Shown: positions 26,750-40,510, numbered from the stretch's first letter. The stretch is 64,000 nt of DNA from Lophius americanus (GCA_037951165.1 JBBDHG010000098.1:248001-312000), one strand, 5' to 3'. Notes: generated from the letters alone by a model not told the origin. Program-made: numbers and translations.

Positions 26750-27180
26750 TAAATGTTCTCCTCGAGTCGATTCAAATGCATACAATTTGGACTATATCAA
26801 ACCAATTGTTAGAAAGTTATGTCTGAAAAACAGTTATTCCGGTAAAAAAACTCCCCCTACTGGGTTAAATTAGAACTATTAAAGAAAAATACGATATATA
26901 CAAGATAGATCTCCTTGATTCGATTCATATTCACCATATTTGGACTAAATCGGACCAACGGATTGCAAAATTATGGCTCGAAAATATTTGCAGATAAAGC
27001 TCCCCCTAGCGTTGGAAATATACAACCTACTGTGCCCAAAATCAAACCAGTTCTTCCTCACACTACAGTCCATGTGGGTATAAAATTTGCAAATGATCCA
27101 TTGACTTCTTTTTGAATAATCACGTTAATGTGAAAGATCCGTGGAGTTGGCGCCAATGGCGATTGCGTAACATCTCCGTC
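26750..27180 (+). repeat. Modular dispersed repeat, left end missing
   Basis: Two internal units ('tttggactatatcaaaccaa', 'tttggactaaatcggaccaa') are followed by the right block 'ttcctcacactacagtccat', 'gtgggtataaaatttgcaaa' and 'gttaatgtgaaagatccgtg'. Confidence 0.7.
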
Positions 27181-28542
27181 TTTTGGGGAGATAGAAAATT
27201 GCAGAGCATTTACGGAGACAGATTAACTATCTCCCAAATTCAAAAACCTGCCCTTAGACAACCAATTCCCCTTACCTGGAACACTGCGCTGCACTATCTG
27301 TGTTGTTTTTCAGTTGATTTGGATAATTTGAGAAATTCATTTCTCTCCAATGAATATCGAGAAAACCCATTAAAATGAATCACAGGCCAATTGTTAATCT
27401 ATTACTATAAATCAATTCGGAGCCATGTCTTTGCTGCGTAGACAATCAGCCACCCTCAGAGTTAGTGAGGGTTGAAAGTTTTGGAGAATGTTTAGTCATA
27501 AGCTGCTTCGTTTCGCTAATGAACTGTCAGGCTCGACTTTAAGTGAAAAAGTTTGAATGTTGTGAAAGTGGAAACCTCGCAGACGGAGGACTGTGTGATG
27601 GGACTGAAACAAACTCTACACACATTTACCCAGAGTCTTTTATCAGTTTTTTTCCAAATGATTACGCTTATACAACTTTGAATTCGATTAGAACCATACA
27701 TATATCTATACGGCCCCCTGGACTGTACATTTAGGTCGTTATTGATTAACTAGTAAAAACCTACAAGCAACTTGGCGTAAATTTGCAACATGAACTTAAA
27801 TTGATTCTATCAGTATATTGTAATGTAATCGTCTCATTAAAATGTTATGTATTCCGCCTTCAAATGCCACCAGTGTGGAGTCGATACCAGACAGACAAGC
27901 AGCTTCTTCTCTGGGTTTGGAGACACCCACCAGGCCAAGCATGATAATCCAGGCTGTCCAAGACATGCCAACTCCATTTACAGACCCAACGCTGAGCTGT
28001 GCCTGTACTCTTAGTCAGATGGGGCCTGATGAAATTGTTTGCACAGGTGTGATGGACGGTTGAGGTAATTATTCTGCTCCAGGTATGATGATTCGGCGTT
28101 GTGGACGTACACTCATACACTCAGAATTCTGGTGGGTTGTTTGAAAGCGTGATGCTCCTGCTGCCTGCGAGGTAGAGATGTGCCAGACAGTCTATTCTCA
28201 CAGCAACCTCGCTTGTTGTGACAGCTGCCATGCTGCTATTAACTACGGTCAATCAATACTGCATGGTTTCTAAACTTTGACAGAGTTCCTTTCCAACTGC
28301 TTTCAGTTGTATATCAGCTTTTGAAAAGCATCTCATTGTATTTTCCTCATTTTAAACATTTTATTAACTCCACCGAAGACGTGATGTATTCGATTAAGTT
28401 TGTCGTCTTTGTTCGTTAGTTTTATACCTCAAGCTTCTTGCTATTGATTTAATGGATTATGCCTAAAAGAAATAATCCAAATTGGGTAATCCAGAATATT
28501 TGAATCTACAGAACTCATCTTAATCTCATTACAGTACGATAA

Positions 28543-28720
28543 CACCAGTGGTGTTTAGTAACTAAGTACATTTACTCAAGTATTCTACTTAAGTACATTT
28601 GACATGCTTGTACTTTCCTTAATTATTCCCATTTTCTGCTACTTTATCCTTCTATTCCTCTAAATTTGTCTGATGGCCGTAGTTAATAGTTACTTTTCAG
28701 ATTGTAATCTTTTGTAATTA
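28543..28720 (+). mobile_element. hAT-like non-autonomous repeat end
   Basis: The start 'caccagtggtgtttagtaac' followed by 'taagtacatttactcaagta' and 'cttaagtacatttgacatgc' is the left end of a repeat found very widely in teleosts and usually assigned to hAT. Its right end is not identified. Confidence 0.7.
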
Positions 28721-29383
28721 TCATGGATTATCTGGAAAAAGTCAAGAAGTTGAAAACATGCTGATGTCAGGAGAAAAACGATGTTTCAACAGGCTGTGAT
28801 GATCCTATAGATTAATAATAAAGCAGTTATATTACCACCTCTTAGCCGTCTATAGGCTACCATTGAGCCACACACTGATCCAAAAATGTCGGAACACTTT
28901 ATCCACACCTGGATAACACGTAATAGTCCTACATGAGAGCAATGTAAGTAAAGTCATGGCTGAAACTGTGCAAATTTTATTGTATCTTCCAAAGTAACTG
29001 AACAAAAAAGGGTTAACAGCTGAACGTTTGGCCAAGGAGACTGTTCCTTTCCATAGTTTCTTTCTTACACCACCCTGTCAGTCACACCTTCCACACATTC
29101 CCACTTTTAATTTCCTGCTGGCTGGGTCTGAGGCTATCAATGGCAAAATCAAGTCATGTGACACACCTTCATTGTTAGCCTCTGATGTAAACATTGAATA
29201 ATTTACATGGTCGTTAATCTTGTCCTGTCAGAGGGTAAGAAGCAGCCAGATCTTACGTCGCCTCCTCTATATCAATATATTCTTGGAATAAGTTGCTATA
29301 AACTAATAGATGCTTTTAAAACCTACGGTCAAAACAACGCAGCATTATTGCATCTGGTTTTCGCAGATGTCTGTTCCATCTCC

Positions 29384-29426
29384 GTTACTACCTCCCAGTG
29401 CTGTCCAGAGCACTGGAGGTAGTAAC
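29384..29426. repeat. Near-perfect 18/19-bp inverted repeat
   Basis: Left arm 29384-29402 and right arm 29409-29426 pair fully except for one extra C in the left arm; the loop is GTCCAG. Confidence 0.9.
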
Positions 29427-31199
29427 AGCCTTGAGGGGGGTGTTTAAAAAGGGCTTTGCGGTGACCTGTGTGCCATTTTCTCTTTAATTATTTGAAATTA
29501 CTTGTGAATCAAATAGCTGGGTTATTTCTTTGTAATAGCTGTGAGCTTCTCAGGGCAGCAGCTTGACCTTTCGCTGCTGGTTTGTCCCCCACGGATCTAC
29601 ATTTGATGGTGTGCAATGTTTATGCACAGTGTGTAGTTTCTGGACCACATGTTCTTTCCTTTATTTGCGCTGTTATAAACCAAGCATCGCCCCCAGCAAT
29701 CTATCTGTTGTACCGTCTGCATTTTTCAAATACATTTTGAAATGTAATTTTATATGAGAAGTTCATTTGGTAAAGGAAATAACATTGTTTTTATAAATTT
29801 TGACTAAAACAGCTTTTTTTTGTTGTTTAATCCATATAGTATCAATCAAACTGAAGTTGGTTTGGCTTTGACTTTGTAGAAATAACATAACAAAGTAGCA
29901 GTATCTTAAAAACAAATTTATTTTATGGGAAACAAATTTTTATTTTTCCATTTAAACTTTTTGGGGGGCAAAGACAGATAACTGCAGTGCTTTTTTTTTG
30001 TGAAATAAGATAATTTAGCTATTCATGTCTCCTTGCTGCTTCTAATGGCAAGAATAAGATATATAATAATAAATAATAAGATTATTTATCATAAAAAATG
30101 CTCATTCTAATGCTCAATGCAGTTTTATCAGTTCGTCATTAGCTTATTCCACTTCATCACTGCTTTCCTCCAAGTCTTTTCTGCCAACATCACGTCCCGC
30201 ATCACCCAAGGCGTCCTCACAGATCGTGCAGACTCTTTCACCAACCCCATATTTACCGAGCACAGGCTCAGTGGATTCATCTGTTTGTGGTATTTAAAAA
30301 AAAGCAGCAGCTTTCGCTGTTCCTATCACAAAATGTGAACTTTGACCCAGCTTTGCAACAAAACAGAGTTTGGATCTGAAGACAGCTTTTCGTAAATTGT
30401 TAATTACAACTCTCGGTTATTTTTTTTCCCAAAATCTCATTTATCTGCTCTTCATTTAACTTTGTATGAACGGCCTAGTCTGTATTAGACCCTCTGTGAC
30501 CTCCATGACCCTCTGAGGTGATAAAAGGTTCTGTTTCCTGGGGCAAAAACTCCCCAGGTACCAACATAACAAATTCCCTACCGCACCAGCTAAAATAACA
30601 TTGTGAATCCTAAGTCAAAGGTTGTCAGGGTCAGGAGGTGACGTTACAAGATTGAACCATCACAGGGTTTTTTGGTAAAGATGCAGACCTTTCACCTTTC
30701 ATCCAATAGGCTCCCTCGAGCCCCAACCCTCATGATTGCCATGACCTGGATGACTGAGAATCTACACAGTCATATCATGGGGCTGTTGCTGTTTGGTTAA
30801 ATGACCAAATGGGGAAATCATACAGCCTCGGAGGAGGTTTTTCACACTATGAATTTTGTGTAGTTCATTCTAGTCTTTGGTCTGGTAGCAGAGTTACACA
30901 AAAGCAACTGGCTGAATTCTGGTGGAATGTTTTGGCATTTAGGGTGGAAGAACCCGTTACATTTCAGAGCGGATCCTGATGAATTTGCTCACTTCCTTTA
31001 ACATTGTAGGATAAGTTACTCATAAATTAGTGGACAGATTTAAATGAAACTGAAAAATGTACCAAATAAGGGACTAATTAATTCTGGAATAGATCTGTAG
31101 ATGGAGCCATGATTTTTATTTATTAATTTATTTATTTTTCACTTTCTCTAACATTGCGACAATCCTCAAGAGCAGGAATTTTTATATATCCATTTAAAT

Positions 31200-31306
31200 T
31201 AAAATTATTTATATGACGTTTGTACTGTGAGAGCTCAGTTAACCGGAGTCAAATTCCTTGTATGCATATACATGGCCAATAAAGCTGATTCTGATTCTGA
31301 TTCTGA
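31200..31306 (+). mobile_element. Retroelement 3' tail with (GATTCT)n end
   Basis: The segment 'gtcaaattccttgtatgcatat' followed by 'ggccaataaagctgattctg' and three GATTCT units is a 3' terminus often seen on fish non-LTR elements. Only the tail remains; the AT-rich stretch to its left (31110-31140) is simple sequence. Confidence 0.6.
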
Positions 31307-31699
31307 TAGTGCTGGAATTTGGATATGGATGTTCTTTAATTAACATGGAGTTTTGAGTTCTACTCTGTTCCTGTGTTATTATGTAAGTAATCAAAATCTT
31401 CCAAAAAATAATAATTTAGACTTTCTCTCAAGCAAGAACATTCTCTTATTCAGTGAAAATCTAATGAGGATGAAAAAGATTTTTTTAGCGCTGTTGGTTG
31501 GGAAATAAAATTATTAGAAGATTCTAATTCCTAAGCCTTTAAGTTTGCCCCGTTGTTACACAGACTGGGAACCCTGCAGAAGTGAAGTTCAGTACAGTAT
31601 CAGTGTATACTGTATATACTTCATAGCTGGAGGCTGACCTCAGGGATGCTGGTGTGTTTTACATCCAGTTCATGCAGTCTATGTCAGAAAAAATCATTC

Positions 31700-32058
31700 A
31701 CATTTATTTAATTATTTGGACTGCAGTAGTTCCTCTTTCGGATCGGACATCCCAGACTGGCATTCACTGCCCATGTGAGCCTTGAGTACCCATGACCCTG
31801 TCACTGGGTCAGGAGTTGGCTATAAACCAGGAGCACCCAACAAGAAAGATGCTCTGGAGATGCTCTTCCCCAGTTGACTGGAAATCAGAATTTGCACAGT
31901 TTAATCACTTAAAACCTTACATTTTCCCAATTTTCCTGAATCCGAAATAGTAAATTAAAGACAAAATGTTGACTTGCTACATAACATATCCCAAACATTG
32001 TAATGTGTCAAGTTATTCAGTCGGTCAGTGGTTATAATGTTATGGCTAATCAGTGTAT
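31700..32058 (-). mobile_element. Tc1-like transposon relic, right half
   Basis: It contains a decayed N-terminal transposase region on the minus strand (for example 'cccatgaccctgtcactggg' and 'gatgctctggagatgctctt') and ends in the terminal repeat 'ggttataatgttatggctaa' near 32057. It is the same family as at 49.3 kb. The left end is lost. Confidence 0.75.
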
Positions 32059-32811
32059 TATAAAATGGCATTAACTTTGAGCACTGGCATCAAAGTTCAT
32101 TTAGCGGCTACGAAACATTCCCAATGAGTCACAATTCCTCTGCTGGAGTGAGACAGGCACCAACCCCGAGCAGAACTCGTGTCTGCAGTGTCTGAATTTG
32201 CACAATCGGGTCAGGTGCACCAAGTATCCCAAGTCCCGGATTAGAAGTACTGAAGCTGGAGACTTCTTGTCTGATGGCAATTTGACTATGAAGCAACCCT
32301 CATGTAAGTTCAGACATACAGTGGCCCCAAAATCTATTTGCATATTTGAGGCATTCCTGTAATTTACAGCAGAGAAGCAATTAAACTTAAGGCCGTCTCG
32401 AGGTTCTCCACCTGGTTTGGAACCCAGCAACCCTTTGATCTCCTGTAAGTGGCTACATTCATATAGTCAGACCTTATCTGAATAGATTTCAATTATTTCT
32501 GGATTCATGCAGCTTTACCAAAAGACTAGGGGGAGCAGAAGCAGAATCGTTGGTGAGATTAGTGGCTGTGGCTCTCCCAGGATGTGTGTTGTAGCAGTGC
32601 CCCCTCGTGGTCATAATCAGAACAACCTCATCAGTCAAATCAAAGGTTTTGTGTTCATAACCCCACATGTTCATGGGTTATCGCAACTGTTTTTGACTTA
32701 CAATTGTTGCACCTGCGGGATAACGCAGGTAAAAGGAGCTGCAGTCTGTTGTCCCTCAAAACCATCTGCTTTATTCAATAGTTACTGAAAGATCTCTCAA
32801 TGATTTTACTC

Positions 32812-33199
32812 GTTTAAAAAGCACTTGATGGTCTTGGGCCTAAATACACATCCAACCTACTTGTTGATTTTGATGCATACAGGGCCCTCAGGTCACCTGG
32901 GATTGGTTTTCTCAATTTTCCCAGGATCAGAACTAAGCTTCTTTGCCCCTGGAACAAACTCCCAGAATCCTTGAGCTCAGCACAAACTACAAGTTCTTTT
33001 AAAACAGGTCTTAAAACATTACTGTTCCCTGTGGCTTTTTACATGTTTGTTTTTATCTTTATCCTTTAATACATTTATTTTTCAGAACTTTCTTGACTGT
33101 CTTATTGTCTTATTTCAACGCTTTTTATTTCTGTGTGAAGCACTTTGAAACGACGAATCGTGCCTGAATGCTGCAATATAAATAAGATTGCCTTGCCTT
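32812..33199 (+). mobile_element. L2-like LINE 3' end, decayed
   Basis: The stretch matches the 3' end of a common fish L2-like LINE: a decayed coding part with 'cctcaggtcacctggga' and 'tggaacaaactcccagaa', then an untranslated tail with 'aagcactttgaaacg' and a terminal 'ataaataagattgccttgcctt'. The frame has stops. It is a different subfamily from the copy near 54.4 kb. Confidence 0.75.
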
Positions 33200-36100
33200 T
33201 TCGTCTGTGATGCTCCTTCAGCGTCCTTCCTGCCATGTAAGTCTGTATTGGCTCCTGCAGTATTAGAAGGGTATCATACCATTGGTGCCCATCTGCTGCA
33301 AGCAAATATCCAATCAAACATATGGCTTCCAGCACCGTGTGCATTAATCACACTGTTGAATGTCACTGGATTAACAAGATTATGTTGTGTTGCCAATAAA
33401 AACAAGCATAGCTGTTTCTATGCAGTGTTACAACGTAAAATTCCTCTCACACAGCTCCTCAAGGTGTCTACCGGCGGCTTGCTTTGTTTAATATTAAAGT
33501 GGAGGCCATGGATGCAGAGTTGTTGTTGTTTTTTTCACACAGATACCCGATATCTCCAAAAGTTTTCAGACACAAGTTGGAATTATGGCTGCACATCAAC
33601 ATCCCTCCTCATTTATGATTACATGTTGAGACTTAGTCTGCTGATGGCGATAACAGCAAGGACTATTTAGCAAAATGACACACAACTTTCAAAGAGCAGA
33701 TAATAGCTGCACGGACATGCCAGACTTCATTGTTCATTCAGACGGCCCTCTGAATGAACAATAAGTGAGCTCTTATCAGTGTTACGCTGAAAATAAACGT
33801 CGGCCAGGATGAACTCACAGGAGACGTGGAACATGTCACAGCAAACCGTAAGAGCTGGAGACAAGCCGAGCATGGTAAAAACCACTGCAGCAGCCCCTTC
33901 ATCTAAAGAACATGAGCGTTTGCATCGGAGCATGCAAATTACGCAAATGGTGCGACACATAGGATGAGAGCTAATGTTACTCATGTCATTTGCTTAGGAA
34001 CCTTCTGGAATTTTCTCAAAAAATAAAACCTTTTAAATTCCCAACTTCAGTACCCTCTCTGACAGGTATTTGACTTCCAGAACCATTATGAAACCATTAG
34101 AAGTCTGCTACTGGCCACATGGACTACAAAACCCAGAGAAATTATCTCCAGAACCCTTTTGCGACTCCTACAAAACCCACAAAACCATTTAAAATACCCG
34201 CAGAATGACTTAAAGCACAACTCAATGTCACTAGAACCCGAAATAAATAAATAATTACTACCGACAAGACCATTAGGACGACCTAAACAGCCAGAGGAAT
34301 CTCCTCAAAGACCAGAAGAAAACCACTTAGAACCTCAAGTAATACTGGTACCTCTGTACAGGAAAGCCCCTCAGCATTGAGATTCTCCACACGTAACACG
34401 TCGGTACCTCAGAAGGAAATTGGTGTGGAAGTGGAGGAAGCCTGTTGAAGTTATCTACTGTTATTTGAACTGTGAAAGTATTTTGTGTCTCCTTGGTCGT
34501 GGTCGTGTCATCAGTAGTTGTTTATGTTCCACCTTGTTTCCCGTTCCACCTTGTTCCACCATTCCCTTCATTTTCTTGATCCCCGTTCCTCCTGTTGCTC
34601 CCCCGTCTCTGGGATTGTTGAACTGTCCTGTCTGCTTGTGAACACATGCGTCTTGTCCAGTCTTTTCTTTTCCCTTGCTCCTCTGTGTTGTTCTTTTGTG
34701 TCAACCGTTTGCTATGTTTAGACCCAGAGTGTTTCCAGTGTTTGTTGGTTCTGACCTCTGCCTGTGTACCGGACTTTCTAACACATTTAGTGTTCCTCCT
34801 GCCGCTTTGGATATTGGCCGGGCAAATAGGGTTGTAATTGTATGCAACAGTACATGAGGCAAAACCCAAACCTCGGAGATGTTATTTTGAGCGCTTCATT
34901 AAATTCATTAACCTACTACTACAACAACAACTAGCTCCTTCCCAGGACTTAATAACGCGTGGGAACAAGTTATTAAGTCATTTTCACGAGATAATAAGTC
35001 GTTTCCACGCCAGATTTAGTCTTGGCCACCAGATAATCATGTTCTTCAACGTTCTTTTTACAGAGGGGCTCAGTCATAACAGAGTGAAACAGTGGAAGGG
35101 AACATTGTACGTACTGGACCCGTATGATTGTATTACAAGTGACGTGAATCATCCAGAGGTACACTCACAGAAGTAACGCGCCGTGAATGCAGGGAGTGGA
35201 GTGGTGGGCCTCTGACACCAAACATCTTCATGAAACATAAGACTCTTATCAACAAAGCCCCCAAACGTCTGCTTCTTGTCCCCCTCTCTCTCACAGCAAC
35301 CCTTTGCGGCTCCAGTTTTTACATTCTAGGTGCATGGAGATTGGGCTTGGAGCAAATTTCACAACTTGCACAATTTCCCATCATACCAGACACCACAGCC
35401 CTTCCTGGCCCAGACCTACCCCGCAAAGAGTGTGTGGGCCGGCCGGTGAAACGGGGCAACGCTCCCCTCAGAAGCCTGTGAGTCAGGAGCAAGAACAATA
35501 AACAGAACTCCGCCCTCCTGACAGACAGGTAGACCTCGCAGCCCACAACGAGTGTGAGCAGGCTGCTGCGCCTGGGTGGTGCTGTTTAGCACAGAGGAAG
35601 AAGAAACGCCGGCGTTTAATGTCTGCATCCTCCATTTGAATAATTAAAAGTGGCTCATAAATCTCCAGATGAGGAATGAACGGCTCGATTTTAATGCCCT
35701 TCATTACACGTACTTTATTTTCAAAGATGAAGTTTCCGAAGCTAAGCCAAAAAAGCAAACCATCGGAAAATCTGCAGCACCTACACAGTTTTTATGTGCT
35801 CAGGCAACAGATCGTGTCGTATACAGATTCTGAGACAAGGGAGAGACGAAGATGCGGTTGAGGAGAGAGTAAAGAGACGGAGGGAATCTCGACAGTCTCG
35901 AGCCAAGATGTTGTTAGTGGTCCTCTCATCGTTGTTGATGCGGACTGTCGACAGGTAGCTGTTTTTCTCCTCCAGTCTGGGTTTTATCGGCGTCTGCCGC
36001 CTGCAGAAAAACAATCCTTGAAGAGTCAGGACGCTGTTCTTTGTAATGCAGATTTAGATTTAATTAACACTGAGGTGCAAACAAAGGAAAAGAAAGGTTT

Positions 36101-36407
36101 GTGCTGGAGGGAAAGCGTTATTTTTATTTTCAGCAAAAAATTCAGTTCGGTAGGGATCTTCTTCTAATAAAACATTTCATAAACCAGTTGAGGATCTTCA
36201 TTGTTTGGTGCTACAGATTCAAATCTCATAAACTGATCTAATGGTACCATGTAAGTGATGGAGCAGATTCTTTTCTGGCTGCATTCTTTCTCCACATTCC
36301 CAATGTCTTGATTTAAGTTTAAGAAGGCAACAAGCAGAACTACTAGAGTTAAACTTTATCGGACACCTGCAAAGAATGAAGGTAAGAAATAATTAGGCTT
36401 ACGCTGT
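33200..36407. other. Gene-free interval
   Basis: Contains one hairpin and a CT-rich stretch at 34500-34830 that may be an old retroelement tail. No exon recognised. Confidence 0.5.
33729..33762. repeat. Perfect 14-bp inverted repeat
   Basis: Arms ATTGTTCATTCAGA and TCTGAATGAACAAT flank CGGCCC. Confidence 0.9.
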
Positions 36408-37155
36408 CGGACCCAGACAGCAAGGGTATATTCCCAAATAGCCCCCAATCCCCTGCGTTGTACAAGCAATCCTCATGTTTGAACTCCTGAAATTCAATGT
36501 AAAGCTATGTCCACAGTATTTTTCATTTTTAAAAAAAGTTGCAAAAGTGATTAAAATATGAACTATTAGAGTCAAATAAGACATAGAAAAGATATCTATA
36601 TCATAGATATAGACTTGATTTATATGCACCAAATTTGGACTAAATTGGACCAACGGAAGATAAATTATGTCAGAAAAGCAGTTTTTCTCTTAAAAAGCTC
36701 CACCTAGTGAGTAAAATATGAACTGTTAGAGTAAAAATATCGAGTCCATGGTTATTTTATGTCCGAAAAACACTGTTCTTTGTAAAATTAAGAATATTTA
36801 ATAGTTCCCTCAAGTGAGTAAAATATAAACTAGTCCAATACAATACGATGTATAAAATTCAAATCTACACAAGTGGATTAATATTCAACAAATTTTGACT
36901 AAATCGGACCAAACCTTAGGAAGTTATGTCTGGAAAAACAGTGCTTATCGTAAATCAGACGGTTGAGAAATTATAGACTGAAAAATTTTGGAGACAGAAC
37001 TCCCTCTAGTGTCAAAAATATACAACTGACATTTTTCCTTACTAATCCAGTTCTTCCTTGCACTAAGGTCCATGATGGTATAAAACTTGAAAAATGATCC
37101 ATGAAATAGTTTTGAGTTATCGCGTTAACTTCGCCGACTTTTCAGGGACATTATG
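36408..37155 (+). repeat. Modular dispersed repeat, near full-length copy
   Basis: It has the left end 'agggtatattcccaaatagc' and 'gcgttgtacaagcaatcctc', several internal units with 'tttggactaaattggaccaa' and 'agtgagtaaaatatgaactg', and the right block 'ccttgcactaaggtccatga'. The extreme right end is degraded after the gttaac stretch. Confidence 0.75.
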
Positions 37156-38843
37156 AAACAATAGACATAGTCATGAGAGGACGAATGCTGGGTTAAGTCG
37201 TGGACCATAACGTGGTCCCCGACGTTTTTTCAGGATCAATCGCATAATGGAGATTCTTGTAATGTTGCTTTAGAAGATGTAGAAGCCAACATTAGCATTT
37301 TTGGTAAGTCCTAGTATCTTATATGGATGTTACATAGGGCTTGCATGTTAATTTATTAATTATTTGAAAATAAATCAGTTAGAATGTTTTGTTTCCCATG
37401 GGTACAAGTATTTCCCCCGTTTTCTTTGTTTGTTTTCTTGCAATTCCACAATATACAACAAGATTCATACATATAAACTTCCTGATTAAGTTATAATTAA
37501 TAGGACAAAGATATTAGTTTTCGTATAGATTTCATCAAAAGATGCTGTAAATAGTGATGCTATTAAAGCATTAGAATCGTTAAATGGATTGAAAGTTCTC
37601 TTTAGTAACTAAAAGAAACCCTGAAAGGAGCACTTAGCACTTTCATCAGTCAAAACGAAGGAGAAAGCTTTAAAAAAAAGAACCTTTCATGGCATTTCAA
37701 CAATTTCTGACACATGCGTCACCACGGTCTCTTACGGGAAAATATGTTGGGATGGGGGTTTTTTTTGTCTTTCAAGGATCTTCTCAGCTATTATGGTTTT
37801 TAACATTTATCATCAGCATGGATGCTGGCGAACAATCCTTGGAAATATTCAAGCGGATAATGGTGCATGTCAGAATGTATCCTCAGCTGCAGATTCAGAT
37901 TTATCATACAACAAGGATCCATAATGATAAAGATATTTTACAATGGTATCATAATGGAATAGCAGAAGGAATGGTTGGTTTTCCTCAGGGGCGCATTAGA
38001 ACGCCGCCTGAGGGCGTTAAAATGACTTCTCTCCACAAAGCCTGGTTAGCTCGGCTGATAACTCCCTTTGTTTTCAGACCACCCGTTTCCCCCCGAGGGG
38101 GCACAAGTCTGTCTGCTGGGCTCCAATTATCTTGGAGCAGACTTTCCCGAGGCCGTAGACTCTGCTTCTTTCTTTCTGTTTTTTTTGGTTTTCTCGGTTA
38201 GCCCAATAAACCAACAGACAAATGAGTTATTTAAAAAAAACCTTCAATGAATGGCCACTAAAAATGTTTTATGATAATGGTTATACTATTGGTATTGATT
38301 AGCACATATAATGTGTTCCATGTTCATTATTATTATTTATTGTAGCGAAGCGATGAGAATCTCTGGTCCTCTGACTATTAAAGCTACTCTAGAACGCTCG
38401 GCTCTATATTGCAAATCAAGATTTCATTGAAATTGCTTACAAAAAAATAAAAAAACTTCTGTTTTAGTTTCATTCTAAACATCAGTCAGACACACTTTGC
38501 AACCAAAATATGAAGTGGACAGGTTTGGCTGGTGGTCCCAGCTACTTAATTCATTCTATTTAAAAAAAATAATAAAAAAATGATGCTCAAATTTAAAGGT
38601 TAATGCTTCTTTTTAAGAACAAATAAAACAGTCAAACAATTTATTCATTTCCATTTGATGATTTAAAACATTTGTTTTTATTAAACCAGTTGCATTATTC
38701 CTCTCTTGTGCGTCTCTTTCACTCCTCTCTCCATCCCAAACCCTCTCACAGACAGAACAATAACTGTATACAACATAAATTAATCAATAGAATATTACCA
38801 CATAACCCCAAAGGGTCCAGCTGAGAAAATAAACTGTTAATAA

Positions 38844-38876
38844 ACTATCACACAACAATCATTGTTGTGTGATAGT
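38844..38876. repeat. Perfect 16-bp palindrome, 1-nt centre
   Basis: Arms ACTATCACACAACAAT and ATTGTTGTGTGATAGT flank a single C. Confidence 0.9.
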
Positions 38877-39262
38877 GTGCCGTTTGTAGCGATGTGTCCA
38901 TGAAATGGGTTTTTACACTGTGTAAGCACAGTACTAGCAGAACTGGTAGAAACTAGACGGGCTGGTGTATTTTCCCGCTGTGACCAGTAGTCCACAGAGA
39001 CCTGTATCCACAGCAAGCTGGGTCTATCCACGGTTGAAACTGTTCACCAGTGAACAAAAAAAATATTTTTAAAAGAATATAGAAAATATAAACACAGATT
39101 TTATTCAGATCTGTCAAGCAAGTTTTGCATCATAAAGCTGATCTTAATCTATGAAAATGTATCTCAATAAGGTATTCCAGCAAATATTGACCTACAACTA
39201 ATCAGTAACAAGGAACCCTTTGCAGAAATAAACAGATTCTTAAATTCAGCCCAATCAAGGGA

Positions 39263-39680
39263 ATATGGCTACGTTCACACAGCAGGTATAATGTGGCCCA
39301 GCTCGGATTGCTCACAGCAAAAACCAAATGGAATCTGTTCCAGTTCCGATTTGGGCCACTTCCATAAGACATAGGTCGCAATATGATATCAGTCGGAACC
39401 GGAATTCATACGAATTTTCCCTCACCTTCCATCGGCGTTCATTACAAAGCAAAAAACATCCCTGTAAATGCTGTAAATATCACTGTAAACACTTTAGCTA
39501 TAAATGAATGTGTTCAAACCAACTTCAGCGTATTCCATCTTGCTTCTGTATTGACAGAATGCGGCGTAAGACGTCTTTCTTATCGTCTTTTAAAAGAAAT
39601 GTGAACAGCTTCACAAAAAAATCCTATGTAAGAAAAAATCTGAATTGCGCTTTAATACCGACAGTGTGAATGTATCCTTA
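39263..39680. mobile_element. MITE with inverted ends, complete
   Basis: The left end 'tggctacgttcacacagcag' and the right end 'cgacagtgtgaatgtatcc' are inverted, imperfect copies of each other. The interior has no coding frame. This 'ctacgttcacactgc' end is common in fish, possibly hAT-related; I do not fix the superfamily. Confidence 0.65.
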
Positions 39681-40479
39681 AAAAAACCTCAATTTTAACC
39701 TGAGTTACTTAAGCCTAACCTGAATTATTGAGTTTTTATTGCATGCTTCGGTTTTGGCATATCTGTCTAGTTCTAAGACCCATTGCAGTTTGTCAGTGGC
39801 TAGGTTTTATGCTAGTTTCACAACGTCTAAAATTGTCTTGAACTGTGTAACATTTTTGAGCAATATAAGGCTATTTGATTATTTTTGAAAACACGTTCTT
39901 AATGTCCAGTATGGCAGTTTTTGCAGTGATGCGTTCAAGTCCACTCAGGACCTTTCTTTGTAGAGTTTGTATATTATCCCTATGTCTATATAGGTTCCCT
40001 TCAGCGATCTCCCCCAGTCCAAAAACACGCAGTATAGTTGAGTTATTGACTGTAAAAATCGCCTGGATGCGTGAACGTGACTGAGTTTAGTGCTTTAATG
40101 AACTTTTCCAGGAGATACACTCCTTCATGCCCAACCAGCATTCGTTGGCAACCGAGCAGAGGTTACGAAAATTATGAAAATAAAGCCCAAATCAAAAGAC
40201 ACCAGTAGTATCTTCAACTTAGATATGGAGGATGCTTAATCAAAATGGACCATCTCTTGTAAAAGTGCTGGTCTGCCTCAGGCCCACGGATGATCAGTCA
40301 ATCAGCCGACCTGTAGTCAGTCATGTCGTTACGCAGACAGATGGAATCTCTCACTACCTGAACTAATCCGCCAAGCTGTCAGCCAGTAGCTGAGGGAAAA
40401 GTCCAGCCAAAAGGGCAGGCGCTACCCAAAATCCTGATGAATTCCAGATGAGAGCCCAGACAGCGGGGCCTGACGTGAG

Positions 40480-40503
40480 CACACACACACACACACACAC
40501 ACA
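40480..40503 (+). repeat. (CA)n microsatellite upstream of fam180a
   Basis: Twelve CA units about 160 bp before the first ATG of fam180a, close to its likely promoter. Confidence 0.95.
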
Positions 40504-40510
40504 GACACGG

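Larger units (their letters stand above)
27400..31199. other. Gene-free interval
   Basis: A hAT-like repeat end and one hairpin are present. No exon recognised; a small frame at 30117-30338 has no family match. Confidence 0.55.

Noticed and set aside
33530..33600. Possible twelfth copy of the modular repeat ('gatatctccaaaagttttca')
   Set aside because: Only about 25 bases match; insufficient to separate from chance.
33188..33670. 160-codon open frame
   Set aside because: It begins inside the L2-like LINE tail and includes a piece resembling the modular repeat; no domain.
34500..34870. CT-rich stretch resembling an LTR or LINE tail
   Set aside because: I could not match ends or coding remnants to a named family.
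37689..38201. 170-codon open frame
   Set aside because: No recognisable family; composition shifts within it and no conserved motif is visible. Without homology it is more likely chance.
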